In this document: positions 1 through 8,720 of the stretch, piece after piece | Numbering within the stretch: the stretch's first letter is position 1 | Layout of the letters: each line of letters opens with the position of its first letter | Assembly (NCBI GenBank): GCA_018401955.1 | Contig: JAGYJT010000026.1 | Location: 1 to 38,776, forward strand | Direction of reading: 5' to 3' | DNA from: Chitinophagales bacterium | Lineage (GTDB): Bacteria; Bacteroidota; Bacteroidia; Chitinophagales; CAIOSU01 | DNA: 38,776 nt | Notes under the pieces: model-generated | Seen by the model: only the letters and a program-made list of their open reading frames with translations | Databases searched by the model: none | Told to the model about the DNA's origin: nothing | Program-made: the position numbers and the translations under genes

Positions 1-1839
1 GCTCGCACCCAATACTTGGTATAGGTACATGCCATTAGGTAAATTGGCAGTTGAAATTTCGGTAGTTTTGCCATCAAGCGGTTGTGTAAGTATTGCTTTA
101 CCTGAAAGGTCGTAAAGCACAATTGATGCACCTTGCTGCCATTGATTATGGTTAATAACCAGGCGGTTTTGGGCAGGGTTGGGGTATATGTGGATAGAGC
201 TGTTGTTGTAAGAAATGTTCCGTATGCCTATACCAAAGTCAACTTTTGCGATTGATGGGTCGGTCATTATTACTGGATTTGAGTCGAAGTAAATACCCAC
301 TTGGTTTATTATTTCGGTACCGTTACTTACACCCGCGTTTTTCACCCTTATGCGGAAGAAGATATAGCCATGGCTACCGGGTTCGTTCACGTTGCTATCA
401 GGCAACAGAATGTTTGGAAACTCCCAGATACCGATGTTGCCATCCTCTATACGAAACTTGTAATCGTGGCTGGCAGATAATAGCTGGATGGAGTTTATAT
501 CCAAAAACGGGGAGTTTATAGTGTCGCGAACTGTGATATTGAAAGCCGTATCGTTGCCTGTGTTTTGGAAACGGATACGGTATACAATGTACTTGTTTCC
601 ATCTACAAACTCCTGCGAAAGCACGTCAGGGTATGCTGTTTTATCGTTGGGGTCGTAGGCTGCAAGTATGGTTTCCGTTATGATACTGGTGTCGTTTGAT
701 AAATCTATGTCGTTTGCGGTTGATTCAACGAAAGCAGTTGTGCTCACTTGAGAGCCCATTAAACTCAATCCATTCAAAGGGGCCATAGTTACATGGTAAA
801 AGGCCGTTTGCCCAAGTTGTAAGGTGTCAACATTCCAGATAATCTGCCCTGGAGATTGAGCTGTTGGCAATACATTGGACGTATCATATTGAAAGATGGT
901 ATCGTGATAAAAATACAAGGTTGGGGCAACCGGTGTGGTGCCAAAGTTTATAACGCTTATAGTAAAATTGGATGGTTGCCCAACTCTAAATAAGGAGCTG
1001 GCGGATGACACGATTATATCGCTTGTATGCTGGTTTACACTGAGTCCGAAATCTAATCCGCTGTTTAAGTTCCCTAAAGTAACATTGTTAATTAAATATT
1101 GATTGGGCGAAGATGTTAGCGAAAAGGCCGCGCTAGAATCAGGAACAATCAAGAAAGAGCCAACAGGTAACGCTAATTGATAATTACCTTGACGCTCGGT
1201 AAATACTTGGGTGTTGCCAATTCTTATTTTGTATTGGGATATTCCAAAATCGAGGCTGTCAAATATGCCATTTTGGTTTTTATCCAAATATACTTTTCCG
1301 CTAACTATGTTGGTATTGCCATTGGTATGCGATGGGTAGCAGGCAGAAAGCCTGCTCGGATTTGAAGCGTTAAAAGGTTGACAAGGTTGAAAGTTTTCTT
1401 TTACTCTTAAATAAACAGGATGCCCAAGATCATCCAAGTCAAGTAAGAGCTCTGAAGAAAACGCAGCAAACCTTACCCTTGCCCGTAGCTTAAGTTTATA
1501 CTGACCAATGGTGTCGATTATATTACCATGGAAGTAAATGCAGGCTGCCTCGTTTGGTGCTACAGGATTGTTTAAAGTATTCCATGATAAGCCACAAGGC
1601 ATATTTATAATAGAATCGAAAATAATATATTGAACAGGAAGCGTCACACCACTTAATGTAATTGAACTGGGGCAGTTGAAAGTAAGTATAGTACTTGATG
1701 GAAGCGCACGAACAATACATGGTATTGAATCGTTTGGTGGGTAAAAACCCTCTGGCAATCCATTTGGGGCAAGGTAGCATTGACTGTAGGCTGCAACATA
1801 TGCAAATAGGATGCTAAAGAGTAAAATCCCCTTTTTCAT
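1..1839 (-). CDS. T9SS-secreted protein with DUF7619-like domain, C-terminus cut by window edge
   Basis: An open frame runs from ATG at 1839 to base 1 with no stop, giving 613 codons inside the window. Residues 1-20 are a signal peptide (MKKGILLFSILFAYVAAYSQ). The middle has an SdrD-B-like segment (SGKVYLDKNQNGIFDS) typical of secreted Bacteroidota proteins. Further on is a stretch beginning YDPNDK with the hallmark RFQNTGNDTAFN, which matches the conserved repeat domain now called DUF7619. The end in the window reads IHIYPNPAQNRLVI and then LPNGMYLYQV, which is a T9SS type A sorting domain, so only about 10-20 residues should be missing. By inference the protein is exported by Sec, then moved across the outer membrane by the type IX system and surface-anchored or released. 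The substrate is unknown. It lies 111 bases downstream of ftcD on the same strand, and I see no clear promoter in that gap. Confidence 0.85.
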   Translation of the reverse strand, partial: MKKGILLFSILFAYVAAYSQCYLAPNGLPEGFYPPNDSIPCIVRALPSSTILTFNCPSSITLSGVTLPVQYIIFDSIINMPCGLSWNTLNNPVAPNEAACIYFHGNIIDTIGQYKLKLRARVRFAAFSSELLLDLDDLGHPVYLRVKENFQPCQPFNASNPSRLSACYPSHTNGNTNIVSGKVYLDKNQNGIFDSLDFGISQYKIRIGNTQVFTERQGNYQLALPVGSFLIVPDSSAAFSLTSSPNQYLINNVTLGNLNSGLDFGLSVNQHTSDIIVSSASSLFRVGQPSNFTISVINFGTTPVAPTLYFYHDTIFQYDTSNVLPTAQSPGQIIWNVDTLQLGQTAFYHVTMAPLNGLSLMGSQVSTTAFVESTANDIDLSNDTSIITETILAAYDPNDKTAYPDVLSQEFVDGNKYIVYRIRFQNTGNDTAFNITVRDTINSPFLDINSIQLLSASHDYKFRIEDGNIGIWEFPNILLPDSNVNEPGSHGYIFFRIRVKNAGVSNGTEIINQVGIYFDSNPVIMTDPSIAKVDFGIGIRNISYNNSSIHIYPNPAQNRLVINHNQWQQGASIVLYDLSGKAILTQPLDGKTTEISTANLPNGMYLYQVLGAS

Positions 1840-1950
1840 GATAGGTGGTTTTGGTGAAATATATACATAAGATGTACCACAAACCTGAAAGGGTTGCATT
1901 ATATTAGAAAGAAATTGATAAGTGTGTTGAATTATAGGCTAACCGTGCGG

Positions 1951-3636
1951 CTATATCTTCCCATTCACCACCACCCAAATCTCTTGTTCCAGCTTGTTTG
2001 CCTCGGTAACTAGGCCTTCGCCGCGTTGCACTATGGTATTTGCAAATGTTTTGTCGTCCAAGCCACCTGCATTTACCTTCACGTTCAAGAAAGCTCCCAA
2101 TACGGCGGTTCGGGCACACAAGGCACCCACTCCTGCATCGGTTACGCTGTTGGGGTTGCCAATTTCGGCCATTGCTTTAATAATGGTCATGCTTTCAAAG
2201 CTCAATTCCATTACCTTAAACGGCACTTCCATGGCATACTTGGTGGCATCTTGTACGGCTTGTTTGCGGGTGGTTTTTTCAGCATCGTTGCCCTTGGGTA
2301 GTGCAAAAGCAGCCATAATGGCGTTGAACGATTTTGTATCCTCGTCAACCAGTTTTATCAACTGGTCTTTTATAGCTTGGCCTTTGGCAGCCCAAGTGCT
2401 AAACTCTTGCCAACGGTCGTCCCAGCCACGCTTGTGGCTGCTTAGGTTGGCTACCATTGTAGCTAATGATATACCTAACGCACCTGTGTAGGCTGATATG
2501 GAGCCACCACCTGGTGCTGGCGATTCGCTGGCAGTTTCGTCAGCAAAAGCTTTCAAATCCATGTTAACCAGTCGGCTGTCGGCGGGGTCTTCCAGTAGAT
2601 ATTCTATTACCCGCTTCTTAGGGTCAAAGGGTTTCAATTCATCCAATCCCAATGATTTGATGGCGATTTTTACCAGCTCGCTTTCGCTTACGCCTGCTGA
2701 GCGCTGCTGTTTCTCTAGGAAATACTTTCCAGCATCCAACAGGCTTTTTAACGGAATTAAGCCGACCAACTCTGAGCCCGTTACCCTTATACCACGGCTA
2801 GTGGCACTTTTTACCACTTCATCAAATGCGATGTGGACAGGAGTAATGGTTACATTGGTAAGGTTCATGCTTATTTGGGCCACGCCATACTCCTCAATGT
2901 ACCAACCGATGGCTTTAACAGCCTTTAAAGTACCGGGTACGCGCACTGCATTACCCTTTTCATCTTTTACCACAGGGCCTGTTATTGGGTTTTTTTTACG
3001 TTTTATGCGACCATTCTCACGTACATCAAAGGCGATGCTATTAGCACGGCGCTCGCTGGTGGTGTTAAGGTTTACGTTGTAAGCCACCAAAAAGTCGCGG
3101 GCGCTTATAGCCACATTACCACTCTTGGCGTTAAACTTAGCTGGGCCGAAGTCGGGCTTCCATTCAGGTTTCAATATTTTTTCGGGAATGCCTTCATACT
3201 CACCGGCACGCACGCTTGCGAGGTTCTTGCGTTTGGGTTCGGTAGCAGCGTACTCGTACAAGTAAACGGGTATGTTTAGTTCATTACCAACCCGCTCACC
3301 AATTTTGCGGGCCACTTCAACACACTCGTCCATCGTTACCCCGCTTATGGGGATGATAGGGCATACATCGGTAGCGCCAAAACGTGGGTGCTCGCCTTTG
3401 TGTTTGCTCATATCAATTACCTCGCTTGCCTTTTTAATGCCACGGAAAGCAGCCTCTGCAATCTGCTCTGGTTCGCCCACAAAGGTTACCACTGTTCTAT
3501 TGGTATCCTTACCTGGGTCTACATCCAACAACTTTACGCCTTCTACACTTTCAATGGCATCGGTAATCTGTTTGATGATGGCCATATTCTTTCCTTCGCT
3601 AAAGTTGGGTACGCATTCTACCAGTTTGCGGGTCAT
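1951..3636 (-). CDS. ftcD: Glutamate formimidoyltransferase / formimidotetrahydrofolate cyclodeaminase fusion
   Basis: A bifunctional cytosolic enzyme of 561 residues for the last steps of histidine degradation. It moves the formimino group from formimidoglutamate to tetrahydrofolate, then deaminates it to methenyl-THF. Residues 1 to about 300 are the formiminotransferase, starting RKLVECVPNFSEG, with GEHPRFGATDV at 81-91; H83 corresponds to the catalytic histidine of the family. Residues of about 365-555 are the cyclodeaminase, with SPAPGGGSISAYTGALG and GNPNSVTDAGVGAL. The length fits the fused form. The other hut genes (hutH, hutU, hutI) are not in the window. It starts 77 bases after the menE stop on the same strand, across a small AATTTGAAAATG repeat. 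The start codon is preceded by an A-rich stretch, not a Shine-Dalgarno. Confidence 0.95.
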   Translation of the reverse strand: MTRKLVECVPNFSEGKNMAIIKQITDAIESVEGVKLLDVDPGKDTNRTVVTFVGEPEQIAEAAFRGIKKASEVIDMSKHKGEHPRFGATDVCPIIPISGVTMDECVEVARKIGERVGNELNIPVYLYEYAATEPKRKNLASVRAGEYEGIPEKILKPEWKPDFGPAKFNAKSGNVAISARDFLVAYNVNLNTTSERRANSIAFDVRENGRIKRKKNPITGPVVKDEKGNAVRVPGTLKAVKAIGWYIEEYGVAQISMNLTNVTITPVHIAFDEVVKSATSRGIRVTGSELVGLIPLKSLLDAGKYFLEKQQRSAGVSESELVKIAIKSLGLDELKPFDPKKRVIEYLLEDPADSRLVNMDLKAFADETASESPAPGGGSISAYTGALGISLATMVANLSSHKRGWDDRWQEFSTWAAKGQAIKDQLIKLVDEDTKSFNAIMAAFALPKGNDAEKTTRKQAVQDATKYAMEVPFKVMELSFESMTIIKAMAEIGNPNSVTDAGVGALCARTAVLGAFLNVKVNAGGLDDKTFANTIVQRGEGLVTEANKLEQEIWVVVNGKI

Positions 3637-3674
3637 AGGGTTTGTTTTTTGATGTAAGGTAAAGATAACAGGCT

Positions 3675-3710
3675 AATTTGAAAATGTGCCAATTTGGAAA
3701 TTTGAAAATG
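3675..3710. repeat. Short direct repeat AATTTGAAAATG between menE and ftcD
   Basis: AATTTGAAAATG occurs at 3675-3686 and again at 3699-3710, a period of 24 bases, with a degenerate third copy (AATTTGGAAA) between them. It fills most of the 77-base spacer. No protein or hairpin explains it. Confidence 0.6.
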
Positions 3711-3713
3711 CCA

Positions 3714-4805
3714 TCAAGCGGTTATTCCAAGTTTGCGCATAGTAGCCAATCGGTTTACCTTATGGGTGGCAGTTTCTTCAAATTGAGATATAGTGAAAAT
3801 TTCCCGCGGCATTTCATATCGGGTGAGGGTTGTAGCCAAGCTTTCTTTCAACTTGCTAATTGAGGTTGCTGTTAATGCACCTCCTTCCAATACTAATATC
3901 AATTTTTGGCCCAGCTGCCCATCGGCAACGCCTGCCATAAAAAAGCGCTGGGCTAATAATGGCAGTATTTTGCGCTCTAGCTGCTCAGGCGAAAGCTTAA
4001 TGCCGCCAGAGTTTACCACATTATCCACCCTGCCGAGCCAATTGAAATGTCTATCGTTAACTACTTCAACAATATCGTTAGTAATAACAGGTTGGCTGGA
4101 TAGGGCAGGCGCGATGATTACTAAACAATCTCTTTCATCTTGCCCAAGAATAATATCGGGGTCAGTGGTTTCAAACGCATCTTGGGCAGCCCCACTTAAT
4201 CGGCGCATAGCAATATGGCTGATGGTCTCCGTCATGCCAAACGTTTCAAACACGTTGTTGGGGAACAACTTAAGCTTTTGGGCCAACTTGGGCGAAACCG
4301 GACTGCCACCTAAAAGTATGTTATCAATAGCTTGTATACGCTCGGTAAGCTTTACATCTTTCTTATCAAGCATTGCCTTTAGCTGGCTGGGTACCCAAGC
4401 AACTAGCTGTAAGGCTATTTGAGTATCAAAATGTTCTAACGGGTTGTTGCTTGGTGCTACTGCCCAAAGGTGCCAGCCGTTTTCAATGGCGCGCACTATC
4501 ATCATTTTACCGGCGATGTAATTTGCCGAAAGACTCAGCAATGCATTACTTCCCTCACCGAGGTTGAGATATTGTGCAGTCATTAAAGCACTGTTGCGCA
4601 CTTGCACTTTGTTAAGCTTTATAGCCTTGGGTTTGCCCGTTGAGCCAGAAGTGTTAACGGTAATGGTTGGCTCGCCGTTGAGCCATTCCAGTATAAAGGC
4701 ATACAAATCTTGTTCCCATGTGGTTGGTGTAGCTTGCAACCGTTCGGTGGCAAATTGCCTTAACAGCGATGCGGTAAAAGGTTGTCCGTTTAAATGGAAT
4801 GGCAT
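3714..4805 (-). CDS. menE: o-Succinylbenzoate-CoA ligase
   Basis: An adenylate-forming enzyme of 363 residues that activates o-succinylbenzoate with ATP and CoA in menaquinone synthesis. ANL-family motifs are in order: the phosphate loop SGSTGKPKA at 53-61, the A5 motif FETFGMTET at 186-194, and the A7/hinge motif WLGRVDNVVNSGGIKLSP at 256-273. The C-terminal lysine segment is HKVNR, a variant of the usual GKxxR, near the end. The protein is short for the superfamily (often 450-550 residues), but this is the usual compact size in Bacteroidota. The start codon lies 13 bases after the menC stop, so the two are very likely cotranscribed, and menC makes its substrate. Menaquinone is the usual respiratory quinone of this phylum. 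Confidence 0.93.
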   Translation of the reverse strand: MPFHLNGQPFTASLLRQFATERLQATPTTWEQDLYAFILEWLNGEPTITVNTSGSTGKPKAIKLNKVQVRNSALMTAQYLNLGEGSNALLSLSANYIAGKMMIVRAIENGWHLWAVAPSNNPLEHFDTQIALQLVAWVPSQLKAMLDKKDVKLTERIQAIDNILLGGSPVSPKLAQKLKLFPNNVFETFGMTETISHIAMRRLSGAAQDAFETTDPDIILGQDERDCLVIIAPALSSQPVITNDIVEVVNDRHFNWLGRVDNVVNSGGIKLSPEQLERKILPLLAQRFFMAGVADGQLGQKLILVLEGGALTATSISKLKESLATTLTRYEMPREIFTISQFEETATHKVNRLATMRKLGITA

Positions 4806-4818
4806 AGTGTAACAGTGG

Positions 4819-5901
4819 TTAGCCCAAAATTACACCTAATTCCCAATCTTGCGCAGGGTTGCTCTTTAAGTATTCGCTATCCAAATACAGCGGGCTGCCT
4901 ATGTTGTTGCTGTAAAGTTGACCTGTGCCAAGCCCTTGGGGCAATGGGTTATCAAGTGTATAGGCCCATTGGGCAATAGTATTTAAGCCAATGTTAGACT
5001 CTAGCATTGAGGTTACCCACCAACCTATATTGCGCTCAGTGGCCAATGCTATCCAGCGCTCACATGCTTCAATACCACCTAGCAGGCTAGGCTTTAGTAT
5101 CAAGTATTGCGGTTTAATGGTATCCAGCAATTCTGTTTGTCTCGCCCCATACACACCAATGAGTTCTTCATCCAGCGCAATGGGCACCGGAGATTCTCTG
5201 CACAATTTTGCCATAGCATCCCATTGCCCTGTTTGTATGGGCTGCTCAATACTATGAACTTGGATATGGGCCAGCTGTTGCAGTTTAGTTAATGCTTCTT
5301 CAGGCTTAAAAGCTCCATTGGCATCCACTCTCAACTCCAATTGGTCGGCCCCATAATGTTCTCTTATACCATCCAACAATTCCATCTCCGACAGCCAGTC
5401 AATAGCCCCTATCTTTAACTTTATGCAACTAAAACCAGCAATCAACTTTTCATTTATCTGCGCCAGCATGTTGTCTTTTCTTCCCATCCAAATTAGGCCA
5501 TTAATGCGGATGCTATCGGCACCTTCGGTAAACGGGCTAGGGTAGGGGCTGCGCATGCCTCCGCTGGCAAGGTCTAACAATGCACACTCTAAACCAAACT
5601 TAATGGACGGAAACCCATCCAAACTATTATCCTCAAACAACAACGGAAAATCGTTGATTAATTCACAAACTCTATGCAGTTGGGATTCATAATCTGCTGG
5701 CTTATCAGGGCTTAGATCCCATATGGGGCCACATTCTCCTATACCATTTACTCCATGCTCATCGGTAACTATTAGATACCAACAAGGTTTTTCGGTTAGC
5801 ACCCCCCGGCTGGTACCACTGGGTTTATTAAAATTCAATGGCCTGCTCACCAAACGGGCGGTAAGGTGTTTATCGCTTAAAGGTTCTAGCTGCTTAAGCA
5901 T
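4819..5901 (-). CDS. menC: o-Succinylbenzoate synthase
   Basis: An enolase-superfamily enzyme of 360 residues that dehydrates SHCHC to o-succinylbenzoate, the step before MenE. The family's active-site residues are visible: K161 and K163 in CIKLKIG, the metal ligands D193 (LRVDANGA), E219 (HSIEQP) and D244 (IALDEELIG), and K270 in LILKPSLLGG. The order and spacing match OSBS/muconate-cycloisomerase barrels, and adjacency to menE settles the specificity. Its ATG overlaps the last 8 bases of the upstream small membrane-protein gene, which suggests translational coupling. menD, menF, menH and menB are not in the window. Confidence 0.94.
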   Translation of the reverse strand: MLKQLEPLSDKHLTARLVSRPLNFNKPSGTSRGVLTEKPCWYLIVTDEHGVNGIGECGPIWDLSPDKPADYESQLHRVCELINDFPLLFEDNSLDGFPSIKFGLECALLDLASGGMRSPYPSPFTEGADSIRINGLIWMGRKDNMLAQINEKLIAGFSCIKLKIGAIDWLSEMELLDGIREHYGADQLELRVDANGAFKPEEALTKLQQLAHIQVHSIEQPIQTGQWDAMAKLCRESPVPIALDEELIGVYGARQTELLDTIKPQYLILKPSLLGGIEACERWIALATERNIGWWVTSMLESNIGLNTIAQWAYTLDNPLPQGLGTGQLYSNNIGSPLYLDSEYLKSNPAQDWELGVILG

Positions 5902-6208
5902 TTACTACGTAGGTCTTAAAAATGTTTGTGTAAATAACGAAAAGTAAAACAGTAATTACAAGATTAACAATCATTAGCAGCACTTTCAAAAAAGTATCAT
6001 CAATATTTTTGAGTGAAATAAGACCTGGTAGAATGCAGAGCAGAATTAAAATATTCAGTGGTAAAAACCTGGGTACACTCTCTTTCGGAATTATCTCAGA
6101 GATAGTGAGGAAAATAATATAAGACAGGTTGATAGAGATATTGCACAATATCTGTATCAACCCAGTTATCTTCAAAAGTTGGTTGAGTACCATATTGCAA
6201 GTTAACAA
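5894..6208 (-). CDS. Small integral membrane protein upstream of menC
   Basis: A 104-residue open frame rich in Ile and Leu, with three predicted membrane segments at about 16-36, 48-66 and 74-96, and a short polar loop (SEIIPKESVPR) between the first two. I recognise no family. What supports it as a real gene is its hydrophobic periodic composition and its 8-base overlap with menC, the pattern of coupled translation. It could be a membrane anchor or an unrelated protein that leads the men transcript. No promoter matching TTTG-N20-TAnnTTTG is visible in the 200 bases upstream. Function unknown. Confidence 0.6.
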   Translation of the reverse strand: MLTCNMVLNQLLKITGLIQILCNISINLSYIIFLTISEIIPKESVPRFLPLNILILLCILPGLISLKNIDDTFLKVLLMIVNLVITVLLFVIYTNIFKTYVVNA

Positions 6209-6368
6209 ATGATGGGATTAAAAGGATTTGGTAACACACTGATTATTTACCGCTATTTGTGGAGTTTTATTGCAACGAAAGGGCATACTTAAGCAACTAC
6301 AGTTAGTATGGATTCTCTTTTAAGGATAATAATACCTGTTGCGGTGCTAATGATTGCCCACATCATAT

Positions 6369-6406
6369 AACCACAAAGGCTACCATTTTTGGCAGCCTTT
6401 GTGGTT
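6369..6406 (-). terminator. Intrinsic terminator-like hairpin after the secreted hydrolase gene
   Basis: AACCACAAAGGCT at 6369-6381 pairs perfectly with AGCCTTTGTGGTT at 6394-6406 around a 12-base loop. It sits just downstream of the stop of the minus-strand gene at 6416. The T-run on the minus side is weak, so it may serve as an mRNA 3' end stabiliser as much as a terminator. Confidence 0.6.
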
Positions 6407-6415
6407 TGTTAAGGT

Positions 6416-7750
6416 TTATTTCATTTTCTTCTTTCTCGACGCCAGCGGATCTTCCTCAACGCTACCGGTTTTTCTTTTGTGTTTGCGGGCTTGTTTGTTT
6501 CCTTGGGCAATACCGATGGACATGATAATGCGCTTGCCAAATGGTACTTTGTAAATGTTCTTTTTACCCTTGCGTATATTATCAAAAAACACTTTTGAAA
6601 ACACTATGGCCATTGGCGCGCATGGGTTGTGCGATAGGTGCTTGCCAAATATACGTTTGCGCACATGGGGCGCTTTGGGGTTCATGTGCTCATAGGCTTT
6701 TACACTGTTTTGGTACATTACCTCATTATCCCCATAGCATGCGCAAAGTTGCATGGGTGCTTTGGGCGTCCAGTTGTACAGGTTGTTTTCTCTAAGCTTT
6801 CTGGTGAAAATGAAGTTAGTATCCGTTTTAAACAGGGTAACCAAACTATCTATAATCATGGTGCTGGGTACCCTAGGCAACACAGAGTCTAAATAGCCGT
6901 AATCAAGTTCTCTAGGTTGCGCAAAATAGGTTTTCATGTCTTTATCAAACGGAGCATTGAACACGCTGTAGATGTCTCCTTCCCAAATATTATAGCCATA
7001 CTGAAAAGAAAGCAAAATATATGGTAAGTAGTGCGGCCTGTCATAATCGGTAAACATGGTAGCAGCCTGCACGCCCGTTAAGTCATACGCGCCTGACATG
7101 GGCGATGAGGCGGTAACTTGAATATCAGGAAAAGCACCGCTTTCAAGCATTTTATGGGTAGCCATAGATGCGTGGCCGCCTTGCGAATAACCGGTAAGAA
7201 ACAAGTCGCCCGATGTTTTGACACCTATAGTCGGAAAAATCTCTCGGCACGCCTTTATCATATAAATAACAGACATTGACTCGGTAAAGGCATCGTGATA
7301 AATGTGCTCTTTATCGCCGCCGCCCAATCCATAATAAAACGGAAAATAAGAGATATACCCGTCGGCGGCGTGCATCATAGTTACCACCTGCTCTAAATCA
7401 TTAATGCCATAGCTTTGAGCAACCGAAATGCGCGTACCATGGCAGTATACCATTTCAGCCAGGGGTTTGTCTGATTTTGGAACATACAGTACCCCTTTAG
7501 CCATTATAAAGGTGCTATCCAGCCACATGCCTTTGTAAGTAATTTCGTACATGTCCACGGCATTTTTTACGGGTAGTAATATTTGTGGTATGCCTTTGGA
7601 TTTCCAAAACCTATCAAGCGAATCTTGGGTGTAACTATAGATAAGCTTGTGGCTTACCATATAGGTATCAGGAGGATTGAAGGCTTTGGTTTGCGTGGTG
7701 GAGCAAAATAATACTAAAACGAGGATTGAGGAGAAAAGTACTTTTTTCAT
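6416..7750 (-). CDS. Secreted alpha/beta-hydrolase (lipase/esterase-like)
   Basis: A 444-residue protein with an N-terminal signal peptide (about 1-23, ending near TKA). The fold is alpha/beta hydrolase: an oxyanion HG at 104-105 (YCHGTR), and a nucleophile elbow GYSQGG with S189. Plausible partners are the Asp in CYGDNEVM and the His in GKHLSHNPC towards the C-terminus. GYSQGG with this arrangement resembles the secretory lipase family (PF03583), but the substrate cannot be read from sequence. The C-terminus is strongly basic (RKTGSVEEDP, then RKKKMK) and has no T9SS sorting domain, so a periplasmic or outer-membrane-released location is likely. It is a single-gene unit followed by a hairpin. 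Confidence 0.8.
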   Translation of the reverse strand: MKKVLFSSILVLVLFCSTTQTKAFNPPDTYMVSHKLIYSYTQDSLDRFWKSKGIPQILLPVKNAVDMYEITYKGMWLDSTFIMAKGVLYVPKSDKPLAEMVYCHGTRISVAQSYGINDLEQVVTMMHAADGYISYFPFYYGLGGGDKEHIYHDAFTESMSVIYMIKACREIFPTIGVKTSGDLFLTGYSQGGHASMATHKMLESGAFPDIQVTASSPMSGAYDLTGVQAATMFTDYDRPHYLPYILLSFQYGYNIWEGDIYSVFNAPFDKDMKTYFAQPRELDYGYLDSVLPRVPSTMIIDSLVTLFKTDTNFIFTRKLRENNLYNWTPKAPMQLCACYGDNEVMYQNSVKAYEHMNPKAPHVRKRIFGKHLSHNPCAPMAIVFSKVFFDNIRKGKKNIYKVPFGKRIIMSIGIAQGNKQARKHKRKTGSVEEDPLASRKKKMK

Positions 7751-7916
7751 GGTTTAATTTATAACAAACGTTGAGTTGGCAAGTTATGATTTTATATGCG
7801 GTTAAGCATTAATTGCTTGCAATAATTTCCTTAACTAACCATTACTTTTTTACGCACCAGTATTTTGCCTTTATGTATCTTTAGTGTTCAATTGTTCATC
7901 ACTATCTTTCAGTATC

Positions 7917-8642
7917 ATGACTCGGTTAAGTGTAAATATTAATAAGGTTGCGCTCATTCGCAATGGCAGAGGGGGCAATGTGCCTAACATTGTTCAAGTG
8001 GCTAAAGATTGCGAGCGATTTGGTGCAGAAGGTATCACCGTTCACCCTCGGCCCGATGAGCGGCACATTCGTTTTAGGGATGTGTATGATTTAAAAGAGG
8101 TTGTAAAAACTGAGTTTAATGTTGAAGGTTACCCAACAGCGCATTTTATGCAAATGATGCACGATATCCGTCCGCACCAATGCACTTTGGTACCCGATGG
8201 ACCAAATGTGCTTACCTCATCAGAAGGGTGGGACACGCTTAAGCATGCCCAATTTTTGAAAGATGTGGTAAAAGAGCTTCAATCCTTCGGTATCAGGGTA
8301 TCGTTGTTTGTTGATACTATTGAGCAGTTTATTGAGGGTGCTGCGCTAACTGGTGCCGATAGAATTGAGCTTTATACCGGTGCATATGCCAGTAACTACC
8401 ATACTAACCCTGCCAAAGCAGTGGAAAAATACGCCAATGCCGCTCGGTTTGCAGGTAATCTAAAAATAGGCGTTAATGCAGGTCACGATTTAAGTTTGGA
8501 TAACCTTAAATATTTTAAGGATAATGTGCCCAACCTTTTAGAAGTATCCATTGGGCATGCCTTAATTTCTGATGCCTTGTATTATGGGTTGGAAAACACC
8601 ATAGGTATGTATCGCCAGCGATTAGGAGCTTATCAGGACTAA
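7917..8642 (+). CDS. pdxJ: Pyridoxine 5'-phosphate synthase
   Basis: A cytosolic TIM-barrel enzyme that joins 3-amino-2-oxopropyl phosphate and deoxyxylulose 5-phosphate to make pyridoxine 5'-phosphate (DXP-dependent vitamin B6 route). I chose the ATG at 7917 (MTRLSVNINKVALIRNGRGG), giving 241 residues, the family length. A GTG at 7884 in the same frame would add 11 unlike residues. Active-site residues are seen in TVHPRPDERHIR (H43, R45, H50), ELYTGAYA, GVNAGHDLSLDN and EVSIGHALISDAL. TATCTTTAG at 7876-7884 is one base from the phylum's -7 element, but no good -33 element precedes it. pdxA is not nearby. Confidence 0.95.
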   Translation: MTRLSVNINKVALIRNGRGGNVPNIVQVAKDCERFGAEGITVHPRPDERHIRFRDVYDLKEVVKTEFNVEGYPTAHFMQMMHDIRPHQCTLVPDGPNVLTSSEGWDTLKHAQFLKDVVKELQSFGIRVSLFVDTIEQFIEGAALTGADRIELYTGAYASNYHTNPAKAVEKYANAARFAGNLKIGVNAGHDLSLDNLKYFKDNVPNLLEVSIGHALISDALYYGLENTIGMYRQRLGAYQD

Positions 8643-8660
8643 TTTTGGAAAGTTATAAAA

Positions 8661-8697
8661 ACGGAACGGGCGGCCTAACCAGGTCGCCCGTTTTCAT
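8661..8697. terminator. Bidirectional terminator between pdxJ and the TPR gene
   Basis: AACGGGCG at 8665-8672 pairs with CGCCCGTT at 8685-8692 around a 12-base loop, with A-rich sequence on the left and TTTTC on the right. It lies between two convergent genes (pdxJ ends at 8642, the TPR gene at 8721) and can serve both. Confidence 0.75.
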
Positions 8698-8720
8698 TAC
8701 ATTCACTTTGGTAGTGTATC

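Noticed and set aside
1994..3652. Several plus-strand ORFs of up to 194 residues
   Set aside because: They are shadows of ftcD, which has full family motifs on the minus strand.
6308..6370. A 20-residue hydrophobic ORF on the plus strand ending at the hairpin at 6369
   Set aside because: Too short to support, with no ribosome site or promoter; the hairpin is explained by the minus-strand gene.
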